This document shows positions 22,205-33,290 of a stretch of 64,000 bases of DNA, in pieces (position 1 is the first letter of the stretch; every line of letters begins with the position of its first letter). Both the position numbers and the translations under genes were made by a program. The stretch lies in the NCBI RefSeq assembly GCF_003573695.1, contig NC_039362.1:175283690-175347689 (forward strand), given 5' to 3'. This DNA is from Papaver somniferum (lineage: Eukaryota; Streptophyta; Magnoliopsida; Ranunculales; Papaveraceae). A model generated the notes under the pieces. The model worked only from the letters and a program-made list of their open reading frames with translations. It searched no databases and was not told the DNA's origin.

Positions 22205-23230
22205 TGCAATACTTATTATTAGGTTTCGTTTTAAATATTGAAGCCGTTGTATTAACAGTATTTCTATAGAAGTTGCTTACGCTAAATCCAACTCAGTAAT
22301 GGCATTTTCTTTAGTTAACAGTCTCATTCTCACAAAATTAACCTTAGGACCAAGTTTTGTTGCGTAAATAAACATTAACCGGCTAATTTGAATGAACATA
22401 TAAACTCAGTGTGCATATAAACAATCTAATAAAGGAATCCCCATAAACACAATATTTGACATAAATTTTCCAGTAAATTTGAGCTCATATAACTAGTTGA
22501 TGTAAACAACATCTCTACATTTTCTCTTGAATCTTTCTAAGAGAAACAAAATCAAAATGAAGAAACAAGTTCATCGTTTCTTAAAAAAACATCTCTAATC
22601 AACTCAACAAAGATCTCAATCAACTAGTATTATCTTCACTACATTTGGAATAAACTCAACAAAGTACACCAATTCATCACCTCAAACAGTTTCTTGTTTC
22701 CTCTGAATTAAGATCAGGGGGAAAATTGTTTGATTGAGAGGAGAAATCACTGCGCCATACTGCTGTTTTAGATGAACAATCAGTCGTTTCGTTGAACATC
22801 CTAAGAAAGATTTGTTTTTTTTTGTTGACGCTCTTAAGGGTTGGGAGGATTTTGAAGATAAAACAAGAGATCTAGTTCGGGTTCTCGCTGCCGCAGTTTC
22901 AATTCACGTGATGGGTATTTAAAGGGTTGGATTGTATTGAGCTAAATAGCTTTTCAAAGACCTAACTGAGTCAACGATTGACTGAAATTGACTATTTAGG
23001 CTGCAGAGAAGAATATATACTCTACTGAATCTATTTTCATCCATTTCGATCACAATTGCCTGCACCTCCAAGAAAAACGCTACTATGATCGAACAAGGAT
23101 TTCACTCCTTGGACCAATTCACCCAGACAGCCAAGTGGATGGTGAACTGTTAATTGGTTATTTGGGTGAACCCATGAGACAGGTTGGGACTGATTTTTTA
23201 GGTAAATCAGATGCCGGAAGGTTCTACCTA
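22205..23230 (-). repeat. Dispersed repeat family, copy 3
   Basis: Shares TTAGGTTTCGTTTTAAATAT (22219) with 62778, CAGTAAATTTGAGCTC with the end block near 63615, the core TGAGAGGAGAAATCAC (22735), TATTTAAAGGGTTGG (22916) with 56887 and 58122, and CAGATGCCGGAAGGTTCTAC (23208) with 59164. Order and orientation are the same in each copy. No coding frame survives. Confidence 0.6.
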
Positions 23231-23389
23231 CCTCTCTAGGAAAGAATGTTGTGAATTAAACAAAGTTGTCATGTTTTAGGAGCCTAGTGATGGGACTGTT
23301 ATTAGAGGCGGCCGATCTGGGGCTCTGGTGATGGGAAGCATTTCCACTTTCATCTCTGTTTTAGGGATAGGGTTTCCATTATGTTTTAG

Positions 23390-26275
23390 AACGATATTTT
23401 GGGACCATGGTTTTATTTTGGGTAAAGGCATTAGAAGTAATTTTCGGTCACCCCATATCTAGTTATTTATTTAATATCTAATCTATCCTCTTAATTAATT
23501 TTAGGTTATGATTAGTGAATGATTTAGTTAAAAACAATTAGTGAGACTAAATTGAAAGATGGGTTTATTATTAGTTGAGTAGAATTATTGAGAGAGTAGA
23601 GTTAGAGAAGATGAAGGAGAAAAACATGGAAAATAGTTTTTTTTTTTCAATTCACTAAGTTTGATTATTCAAATGATGAAAACTCATCTGATTCTTCATC
23701 TCCATCCTCTCCTAGAATATTTGTTAATCTTCAAAATGATCCGGATTTGAACTGGATTTTGAACAGTTCGGCTACTTTATATGAAGAACAAGTAACCGAA
23801 CTCATCTGAAGTTGTAGTTCGGTTGCCCCGTGAGATGAACAAGTAACCGAACTCATCTGAAACTGTAGTTCGGTTACTTGTTCCAAAAACGCAGGTTACC
23901 AAACTCTCAAATAATAGTATTTCTAGGAGTTACAGCGTTATGTTCGGTTGGTTCTCAACTAACCGAACTTTGGTGTACAAAGTTCGGTCGGTTCGAAAAA
24001 TGCATTCACTTTTGATCTAGCCGAACTTTACGTAATATAAGAGTATATAAGTTTACAAAGTTCGGTTCTTTCGCAAACTTGAATTTAACATCTAACCAAC
24101 CGAACTCTGAGTTCGGTTTCTGCGATAAAATTGTGAAGTTACCGAACTTAACAAACAAAAGTTTTTGCGAACAAACCGAACTCTATTGGCTAAGTTCGGT
24201 TATTTTGGAACTCAACATAGTGGCCACAACAACACAGTTCAGTTAGACTGGATTTGTTTTTTTTCGTTTCTAAGGGTGGAGTTCGGTTACTTTGTAGTTT
24301 TAAAATTTTTTGCGAAACAACCGAACAGAAAGTTCGATGACTTAATTTTAAATCCAATAGAACCAAATTGTTCTTCGTGTTCTTCATTTTCAAGAAGTTT
24401 GGTTAGTAAACTAGGGTTTTTTGGAAAATCGGCCTAACCGAATATGGCTCTGTAACTCATATTAAAACCCTATTTTGATGATTTCTATTCGATTGAAGCA
24501 ATCAAAATCAAATTAAAGTGAAGGGTTTGTTGGAAAATACCTCTGAAGTGGTCCCATGGCAGAATCAGGTTGCGGCTAGCGTCTTTTATACCTCTGAAGT
24601 GGTTTTAAATTAAATTAGGTTAGGGTAGGTTAGTCATTTCAACATTTTAGAACACCCCTTATCACTATAGGGAAGGTGGCCTAATAAAACCGTCCCCTCA
24701 AAAAAACCATGGTCGATTTTTTGGGGACCATGGTCCTATTAGGCCACCTACCCTATAGTTATAAGGGGTGTCCTAAAGCATTGAAATGACTAACCTACCC
24801 TTAACCTAATTTAATTTACAACCAACCCAATAACCACCTATATATATATAACCACCACCACCTCCCACCATCGCCGATTACCACCACCAACAACCACCGA
24901 TTACCACCACCACCACCGCCCACCACCGCCGATTACCACCACCACCACCTCCGATTATCACCACCACCAACCACCGATTACCACCACCACCTCCGATTAC
25001 CACCACCACCAACCACCACCAATATATATATATATATAGCTTAATTTAAAATATTAACAAAGATATTCTCACAAACCTATTACTTGTCATTCGTTTTTGG
25101 TTGAATAAATGAGAAGTCACCATTAAAATGAGTTGAAAATGGAAGTTGCAGAGAGGTTTAATGGAGGGTTTTTTTCAGAGAAAAGTTCGGTTATCAAGAA
25201 TTAATTTTTTCTTAACCGAACTCAGAGTTCGGTTGGTTCGCAAAAAAAATACTTTTAACCGAACTCCTTGTATTAGAACAACACAAGTCCATAAGTTCGG
25301 TTCCTTCGCAATATAAGGATATCACCGAACTTTAGTTTACTAAAATAATGTGAAGTCCACAAGTTCGGTTCGTTCGCAAAAATGTTAAGTTTTCTTTGTA
25401 ACCGAACTCTACTTTTGAAACTTCGTAACCGAACTCTACCTAATTCGCCAAGAAATAAATTTCGTAGTAACCGAAAGTTTGCCTAATTGCATATATGCAT
25501 ATATAAGCCCAGTTCGGTTGATTCGGAAAATATGTTGAAGTTTGCGAACCAACCGAACTTCTAACACTAGGTTACTTTCAACCTGCAGTTCGGTTGGGAA
25601 CTTGGTTGCGTTGAAGTTTGCGAACTAACGGAACAGACAAGATGTACCCAAATAAATTGTCAAGTTCAAAGTTCGGTTACCTACCATTTTATCCTAGGTA
25701 ACTGAACATTACACTGTACGACCAAAACCTCCATTAACGAGCGAGTTCGGTAACCTGCGTGTTTGAAAAACATAACCGAACTACACTTTCAGGTATGTTC
25801 GGTTACATGTTCTTGACATATGGTAACCGAACTGGCCCAAATCTACATAAAAAAATTCATTTTTTTTGAAAGTTTGGAGCAATTCAACCAACATTATCTA
25901 AGTTTGAAGCCTATCTGGGTACCCAAATACCCTTCCTCCGGTTGTGGTCGGTAAAATCCATCGTTTTTCATGTTTTCCTTCTTCATCTTCTCTAACTTTA
26001 CTCTCTCAATAATTCTACTTCTTGAAAAAAAAAATATCTGATTTTTTAATCTCACTAATTATCTTTAACTTAATCATCTCACTAATCATTACACTAACTA
26101 TTTTTAACACTAACTAATCATTATCCAAAATTAATCAGGAGGGTAATTTAGGTATTAATATAAATATCTAGATAAGGGGTGACCTAGATTTACTTCTAAT
26201 GTCTTTATCCAAAATAAAATCATGGTCCACCAAAAAAGTTATGGTCCCCAAAAAATCGTTCCTAAAAAATCATTC
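23390..26275. mobile_element. Foldback (Mutator-like) element with near full-length inverted arms and 9-bp target duplication
   Basis: The 9-bp sequence ATGTTTTAG flanks both sides (23381-23389 and 26276-26284), the duplication size of Mutator-like elements. The ends are inverted copies: the left reads AACGATATTTTGGGACCATG and the right, on the minus strand, AACGATTTTTTGGGGACCAT. Homology continues inward for at least 250 bp, is seen again mid-arm (23860-23900 against 25745-25815), and covers about 120 bp on each side of the centre near 24710. Both arms hold some 35 copies of AACCGAAC or GTTCGGTT in alternating orientation. No transposase is present. The right end carries an extra partial repeat of the terminus (26256-26275). 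Confidence 0.75.
24838..25042 (+). repeat. Imperfect ACC/GATTACC microsatellite between TA runs
   Basis: A (TA)n run at 24840, a long array of ACC triplets interrupted by GATTACC and AACAACC, then a second (TA)n run at 25021-25038. It lies only in the right arm of the foldback element, so it expanded or inserted after the arms diverged. Confidence 0.85.
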
Positions 26276-26889
26276 ATGTTTTAGGGTTTCCTTGTGAGCT
26301 TTTCCTAGTTGGGCTGTCAAATAGTTGGTTGGTTTTAACACTGGTGGGTGTTCTATTAAAATTTGTACGGGTCAATGTGAGTTAGCTTGTACGAGGGTTG
26401 CGCACAAACACTTATTGTACGTAACATTTCAATATACTCCCTCCGTTCCAATTTACTTGATATTTTAGGGTTTATTTTTTGTTCCAAAATAGACGATAGT
26501 TTTTGTATTTTTTCCAAATTCTCTCTGATTTACCCTTGCTTTGGAATCACATAAATTCTCATCGTAATCAACACATAAACAATAACTCCAATTTTTAAAT
26601 ATTTTCCATGGAGGATATATGCACTAATCTGGTGTTGCATTGTATGTTGTCAAATTTCTGTACTTGAGTTTTGCATGATGAAATTACATATGAGTATTGA
26701 CTTAAGCTGTACTGCTGGCCATTGCAGGTTTTGCAAAGGTGCTGCTTAGTTTTGTCACTAGAAAATTGCAAAATCACACCAGTTGATCAACATGCCGGCA
26801 GGTTCTATACCGGATGTTACTAAGTGTGCTGAAAATTTGCTGAATCTGAACCCAGAAATTGGCTGTATCAAAATTTTCCTTCCCTGACC
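26276..26889. other. Spacer with a single Stowaway-like terminus
   Basis: At 26434 the sequence CTCCCTCCGTTCC matches the form of Stowaway-type MITE termini, followed by AT-rich sequence. The inverted partner end is absent nearby, so only a remnant is supported. No gene is seen. Confidence 0.4.
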
Positions 26890-28093
26890 TTAAATCTAAT
26901 GCTGAAATGCCTATTTAAAGCATAAACAAGTAATATGCCCTCATTCAATTTGTGATATTGACATACATTTTACAATAAATAAACTAATAACGTTTCTTAT
27001 AAATAGTTGATGTAACGGCAGTGCTATACTCCTCCCTTGTCTCCTCCCTATTATCCTCCCTCATGACGTGTCCATTTACGTGGCAGTACATCTCACCAAA
27101 ACCTTGAAACACGTCATTTACATTCACAAGATCTATTCTTCCCTGTTTTTCATTCTCATCTCTTTGACCTTTTCATTTATTCACAGATTAACAATGGATC
27201 ATCAGACAAACTGGTGTTGCTATCATACCTTAAGTTAAGTTTTTAGGTTAGGAAAGATGAAATTAACTGTAGGTGGAATCAAATGATTCAAAAAATAATT
27301 AGGGAAATCAGTCATCTCTACATAAGATGATGTTACCTAATGTTTCTCCATTAATGATTCTTTTTTCATACAGGGTGAATGAAGTGTGATATCAATTGAA
27401 GCTCATCACAGAAGACAAAGCAATTGAAAGTGTGAACGACTTTCAAGCTAATTCTCATTTCAATTAAGTGATTTTCCAAATTAGTATTTCACAACCTTGC
27501 AGATATAACACCTACTAAGCCTTCTTCATTCCAGAAAATTAAGATTTTCTACTACCCACAAAATTAAGATTTATTACTTCGAACCCGTTCTAGAAAACTC
27601 AAATTGAAACCATAGAAACCCATCTAGAAAAATTTAGCTTCAACCCCAATACCCATCTTGAATTTCATCAAGAGAGAAAATCACTTGCACGACAATAACC
27701 ATCTACACTAAGGAGACCGAGAACATCCCTGCCGCCATCAAAGGATTCAAACCACCACCAATACTGGTTTTGTTTCGAATTCCAAAATAAATAAAATTTC
27801 TTACAGGAGAATACATAGATGTGATTATCGATTCAGAGATTACTCCTTAACTTTTACTTTAAAATAATTTTTATTGGAGTATCACCGGTGATAAAATTTT
27901 TATCTCTGACGTTATTAAGAATATCGACTACTAGAAGCTCTGTCGCTCAGTGATTCTCCCATAGTGGCACAACTCGTTTGTCATGCCACCTGATATGCCA
28001 AACAATATTTTTTTTGCCATACCCATAGGAATAGGCCTTATAGATCGTATTCATGAAAACAATAACTCTCTACGCAAATGTTGCACATTGCTG
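26890..28093. other. Intergenic spacer with a short piece of the dispersed repeat family
   Basis: GATATTGACATACATTTTAC (26955) and TAAATAGTTGATGTAACGGC (27001) match the conserved end seen near 22445-22505 and 63595-63660. The remainder shows no gene or structured repeat. Confidence 0.45.
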
Positions 28094-28671
28094 TGTTGGA
28101 AAATGATTAATAAAAATTGATTTTTAATGGTTTTAATAAAAATAATAATTTATTGTTTTCTTTTGTGAATGAAAAACTTATTAGTCCCACATTGTGGAGT
28201 TTCCACTTCTTAAATTGTTTTATTCCATTATATAAAGAAATTCACTACTTTTGTAAAATCTATGAGAAATGGGTTGCGCTATATTTTAGAGGGACCCCTA
28301 AGGAAAAATATTTTATAGCGTTTCTTAAAAGTTCGCGATTTTCCTTAACGGTTTTTTCGGAGTTGCCAAGCTCAAGTTGAGCATCTACTACATATGCTAG
28401 TAGTAGGTGTAGTAAGGTGTTTTATCCTGAAGATATCCGTCCTGTGAGGGCTATAGCATCACTCTTGAGTGTAGCCGGGCGCTAATGTCTTAAGGGCAAC
28501 GTGTTGAACACGTGACTCACTCTGTTTTTCCAAAGTTTTGCCTTGTTGTTGTTGTGGAGATATGAGAAGCTCGTTCGTTTCGTCAATCGATCACATCCAT
28601 TATAAAGGAGCTAAGTATCAATAACTTTTGCTTATTTGATTTTTTCTTTATTTTGATTATTGCACCCAACA
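28094..28671 (+). repeat. 5' LTR of the copia element
   Basis: Starts TGTTGGAAAATGATTAAT and ends CACCCAACA, an inverted TGTTGG/CCAACA pair. A TATA-like TTATATAAAG lies near 28228. Bases 28104-28203 match 33161-33260 almost perfectly. Confidence 0.75.
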
Positions 28672-29073
28672 ATCTTAAGACATTATAATTTGTAATAATC
28701 TTAAGACATTATAATTTGTAATAATCGAAAATGGTCAGCTGTAGAGTTTCGAGATTATCTCTTAACCTAGAAGGAATTCGATGAACCCTTTTGACACAAC
28801 GTAGTAGACATCCTGATAGTTACCCACGTAAAAGTTCAGAACTTTTGGAGTTGTAAAAGTATTTTTTTGATATTTTACAAAACAGAGAAATGTTCCTGAA
28901 AAATTCTGACGGGCAAACTTTTGTTGTTAACTAAAGTAATTTTTATGGAGTAATCATGAGTTTTTTGATATGGTGGTTCAAACGAAGTTTGTAAATCTAG
29001 ATATTATCTTCAAAACTCATATTTTATCTTCCGTTTCGGAACTAAGGTTTGTGAGATGTGGTGTATTAGGTGA

Positions 29074-29464
29074 TTGGGAAATTACCGTGTCTGTGGTCAG
29101 GGTATAAACGAAGATTGTGACATGAAATTGAAAAGGAACATGGCTACCAGGCGCATGTGGATGAACACAAGTCTTCCAAAGCTGGCAAAGGCGGTAATAT
29201 CAAACACAACTCTAATTGTAGTCCTCATAAGAAAGGTATGTTTCGTAAAACTGAATCCGGCGTTACTTTAATTAAGGGTGATTGTTATGTTTGTAAAATT
29301 CCGGGCCATACGGTAGTAAAGTGTAGACAACATAAAACCTTAATAAGTAGAAAGTTAATGCTAATTTAGTTGAAACAAATCAGAACGAGTTCATTGATAT
29401 GATGTCGGAAGTTATTTTAACAACCAATGTGAGAGACCAGTAGGTGGACTCTGGAGCCACCAAG
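29074..29464 (+). pseudogene. Copia Gag zinc knuckle and protease remnants
   Basis: Bases 29283-29324 encode CYVCKIPGHTVVKC, a CX2CX4HX4C knuckle typical of retrotransposon Gag, which binds the element's RNA. Downstream, 29444-29464 encodes VDSGATK, the aspartic protease active-site motif. The two pieces are in different frames with stops between. Confidence 0.7.
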
Positions 29465-29999
29465 AATTTTTGTTGAAACAGAGACCTGTCCACCTCTTAT
29501 CATAGGATAGGGGATGTCGAGAAACTCTTTTTGAGTAACTCATCTGCAATAGAGGTTGCATAAAAGGAAAAGGTCGAGAAGAATCTCATATCTGTAATAC
29601 TCTCACATTGAATGAAGTTTTCATGTTCCAAGCATATGCAAGAATCTTGTATCTTGTTCAATTGTAGATGGAAAAAGATTTAAGATCTTAATTGAATCTT
29701 GAAAACTTGTTGTAACAAGGCAGTTATTTTTTAAGCAAGAGTTATAGGACTTTGGGTCTATATAAGCTTAACGGAAAAAACTGATGATGTAAACATAGTT
29801 GATTCTTGTGCTTTCTTTATGTGATTGATTGTTTTATGTGGTAAGCTTGTAACCGTAAACTTATAAGTCAATGCTTAACTGGATAGCATAGGCTGCGTAC
29901 CCAAATTTAGTTTGGACTTTGAACACAAAAGTGAAATCTGTGAAGAATCAAATATGCTATAAAACCTTTTAGCACAAATGTTCAGAGTAATTCTAAGCC

Positions 30000-30420
30000 T
30001 TTAGAATTAATTCAGTTATACCTAGATGACATGAGTTCAACCCAAAATCAGTGTGGTAAAAGATGGTTTATAACTTCCGTAGATGATTGTACGAGGTACT
30101 GTCTTGTATACTTGCTTAGGGATAAGGATGATGCCTTAGAAGCCTTAAGATGTATAAACTTGAAGTTCAAAACCAATTAAAAGCCTTGAACATAACAACT
30201 GTATCCTTAAGAAGATGATAATTATAATGTTGATTAGTTCAGGATTACCTGCGGCCTTGTGGGGGGAGGCAGTCATGTTAACTAGTATATCCTGAATAGA
30301 GTACCCTTAAGGATCAGATAAAACTCCATATGATTTATGGATAGGTAGATGACCTTCTTATGAATGCGTCGAAGTGTGGGGGTGTTTGACTAAGTTTTCC
30401 ATTCGTCTTCCTAAAAGAAG
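30000..30420 (+). pseudogene. Copia integrase remnant
   Basis: Around 30057-30150 the frame reads ITSVDDCTRYCLVYLL, the first catalytic Asp region of copia integrases. Near 30250-30300 a GEAVMLTSYILN-like segment and RVP follow in broken frames. Stops and frameshifts prevent a functional product. Confidence 0.6.
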
Positions 30421-30829
30421 TATATAGAAACCAAAAATGTTGATTGTGTCTTCATATAAGGTATGCTGAGTATACTTCTACATATAGATTTTTGGTTTTT
30501 TGTTCTGATTTTTCAGATTTTGGTGTGATTTTTTCAGACTTTGGTGTGAATACTATTACATAATCTAGGGATGTTGAGTTCTTTGAAGATGTTTATTCTT
30601 AAACATGTACCTCATTAAAGATGTGTTGTTGATCCCCTAGATTTATTTTCAAATAGTCAGAACTTATCTTAAAGGAAGATGAAGTTACGGTTGAGCCTAA
30701 GAGAAGTAAAAAAAATTAGACTTGAGACTTCTTATGAAGCCGACTTCATAACATGCCTAGCTTATTCTAAGCCCCGTACTTGTAAAGAATCCTTGATATC
30801 TACTGAAAACCCATTCTGGTAAGAAGCTT

Positions 30830-32150
30830 CATTTAGTGAAATGGACTCAGTCCGTCGGAACCTGACTTGGGAGCTTGCTAGTTTACCTCCAGGGAGTAAG
30901 ACCATGAGATGTAAATGAGTCTTTAAAAGGAAACGTTAGGTAGATGTAACTGTAGAAAAATTATTAGGCTAAGTTGGTAGCTAAAGGATATAAACTAAAT
31001 GAAAGTGTGGATTTCCTTGATTCTTATTCACTTGTGACGAGAATTACTTCTCTTGAGATGCTAATTGATATTTCTGCCATTAACAACTTGGAGATACATC
31101 AGATGGATGTTAAGACAGCTTTTCTAAAATTGTGAATTGGATAAAGAAATTTACATAGACCAACCTGAGGACTTTGTAGTGAAAAATTATGAAGACAAAG
31201 TTTGTAAGTTGAAAAAATGTTTGTATGGTTCCAAATAAGCACGTAAACAATGACATGGAAAATTTGATCATGTAATAATGTGTAGTGGATTTAAGTTAAT
31301 GAATCTGACAAGTATATTTACAAGTAACTTGTTAAGGATGCCTGTGTGATTGTATGATTGTATGTTGATGATATGCTTATACTTGATACAAACATAGATG
31401 TTATTAATTCCACTAAAAAAAAACATGCGCTGAATGAGAACGTTGACTTGAAAAACTTAGGCCATGTTGATGTAATCTTAGGGATGAGGATTAGAAGATA
31501 ATCTAGCATTTATAGTCTTAGTCGTTCTCATTATATTGAATTTTTTGCTTAAGAGATACAATCAGTGTGATTGTAAGCCTGCTTGTAATTCGTACGATTA
31601 TTCTTGTAGACTCAAGAAAATTAAGGATAGTGGAGTATCTTAACTTGAATACTCAAGAGTTATAGGATGTCTGATGAATTTAATGAACTATAAGTGTCCA
31701 GACATTGCATATAGTGTGAGTAAGTTAAGTAGATATACTTGTTGTCCAGAGCAAGAGCATTGGGATGCACTTAGTAGAGTATTACGGTACCAAAAATACT
31801 CTATTACCTTTTGTTTGGTTTATGAAAGGTATCTTGCTGTCCTTGAGGGACTTTGTGATGCAAACTGGATAGTTTACTCAGAGGAGTCTTAAGTCTACGA
31901 GTGGATATGTTTTCACTCTAGCAGGAATGTTTGTTTTCGGAAGATTTACAAACATACGTATATTGCTCAATTCATTATGGAATCTGAGAGTATTGCGATA
32001 GATAAAGCACGAGAGGGGGCTGAGTGCCTAAGATGCTTTTTAGAAGACATTCCTCTCTGGAATAGGCATGTGCCAGCTATATCTATATACTGTGTTAGCT
32101 ACGCTATAATAGCTAAAGCTAAAAATAACTAATCTCAATTGGTGTTATTT
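30830..32150 (+). pseudogene. Copia reverse transcriptase and RNase H remnants
   Basis: Recognisable pieces in order: VAKGYKLNESVDFLDSYSLV (from about 30970), HQMDVKTAFL (31096), QPEDFVVKNYEDKVCKLKK (31164), the catalytic YVDDMLI (31361-31381), LGHVDVILGMRI (31459) and the RNase H lead-in CPDIAYSVSKLSRYT (31689). In-frame stops and frame changes occur throughout, so this is a dead polyprotein. Confidence 0.85.
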
Positions 32151-33140
32151 CCATTGATTCGATAAATTCCAAGGAGAATATCGCGCAACCTTTGACGAAA
32201 GGTTCATCCAAAGAGATTGTTAGAAACACATCGAAGAGGATGGGGCTTAACCTCATAAATTAAACTTGCCATGAAGGATACTCAACCTTGCTGACTGGAG
32301 ATCCCAAGATCAAGGTTTCGAATGAGACAACTAATTTGTGGTGGGTAAAGGTAAACACTATCAGAGAATTTCATTCTTTGTCCCTTCCCTATGGTGTAGA
32401 CGTGATAATGTGACTGCATGTGAAGGATGACTTTTAAGAAGTCTTAATGAGTTCTATAGTTTCAATTTAAGATTGAAGTGGGGTGTAGTAGCAACACTCT
32501 TTATGGAAACTCACCTATCTGAATGAGGAAGTGAGCCGCTTCCTATGAGAATATGAGCTTTGATTCTCTAGAGCATTCTGAGAAACAAGATATGTCCGGG
32601 GCCAAATTGGACAAAACGGCACGAGCTTGGCAGCACCCTTGGAGATATCATCCGTGGTTGTTATCGTGATTTACATCAAATGCTAGCAGTTCAAGACATA
32701 GTTCACTGTCTCTAGCAAGTAATTCCGGTAATATCTCACTAAGCAAAGGTTCAAGACCTCATGGACACCTCTGCCTAAAATGGTATTTCCTGTGCTTTTT
32801 ATGTGATTTTCGTTTTGATGGTTTTGGCATTACTGGAACTTATGACCTAAGGGTCACTAAAAGTTTACTAGTTCATGATTTTTCACTTTGGTGAAAGGAA
32901 CCTTTAGTCTCACTTGTGAGGAGCTAAAGATGAAAGCTCCTTATACTATATGATTTTTGCGATCCATAGTATGACCCTGGGGTCAACACACTGTTGTGTT
33001 TGGGAGATGGCGTTGGAATGGCTAGTATGACTTTAACATGCACGACCTGTATGTCTGTTCACTCAGTTCGGTTCGTGAGATTGGGTTGTTGATTTACCAA
33101 GATCTATCTGTGTTTTTGTGTTTTATTGAGTTTTCATTCA

Positions 33141-33150
33141 TGTGGGGGAT
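33141..33150 (+). other. Polypurine tract of the copia element
   Basis: TGTGGGGGAT lies directly before the 3' LTR start, the usual GTGGGGGAT form of copia elements. Confidence 0.75.
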
Positions 33151-33260
33151 TATTGGTTAACGATTAATAAAAATTGATTTTTTATGGTTTTAATAAAAAT
33201 AATAATTTATTGTTTTCTTTTGTGAATGAAAAACTTATTAGTCCCACATTGTGGAGTTTC
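33151..33260 (+). repeat. Truncated 3' LTR of the copia element
   Basis: 110 bp matching the first part of the 5' LTR, ending at GTGGAGTTTC. The remaining 470 bp are absent and the sequence switches to Ty3/gypsy-related DNA. Confidence 0.85.
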
Positions 33261-33290
33261 AGGCCATGAATTGGTAGTACCTTAGAAGTC
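33261..33290 (+). repeat. 30-bp filler copied from downstream at a deletion junction
   Basis: The 30 bp at 33261-33290 repeat 33335-33364 with two differences. They sit exactly between the truncated copia LTR and the start of continuous reverse-transcriptase coding at 33291. Confidence 0.75.

Larger units (their letters stand above)
28094..33260 (+). mobile_element. Degenerate Ty1/copia retrotransposon with truncated 3' LTR
   Basis: A 578-bp 5' LTR (28094-28671), a decayed internal region with Gag, protease, integrase, reverse transcriptase and RNase H remnants in copia order, a polypurine tract at 33141-33150 and the first 110 bp of a 3' LTR (33151-33260). The surviving LTR pieces are almost identical apart from the first bases, while the internal region carries many stops and frameshifts. 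The 3' LTR stops abruptly against sequence of a different retrotransposon. Confidence 0.85.

Noticed and set aside
24165..24437. Open frames inside the foldback element
   Set aside because: They are translations of the repeated CCGAAC motif array.
26434..26446. Stowaway MITE
   Set aside because: Only one terminus is present, so a complete element is not supported.
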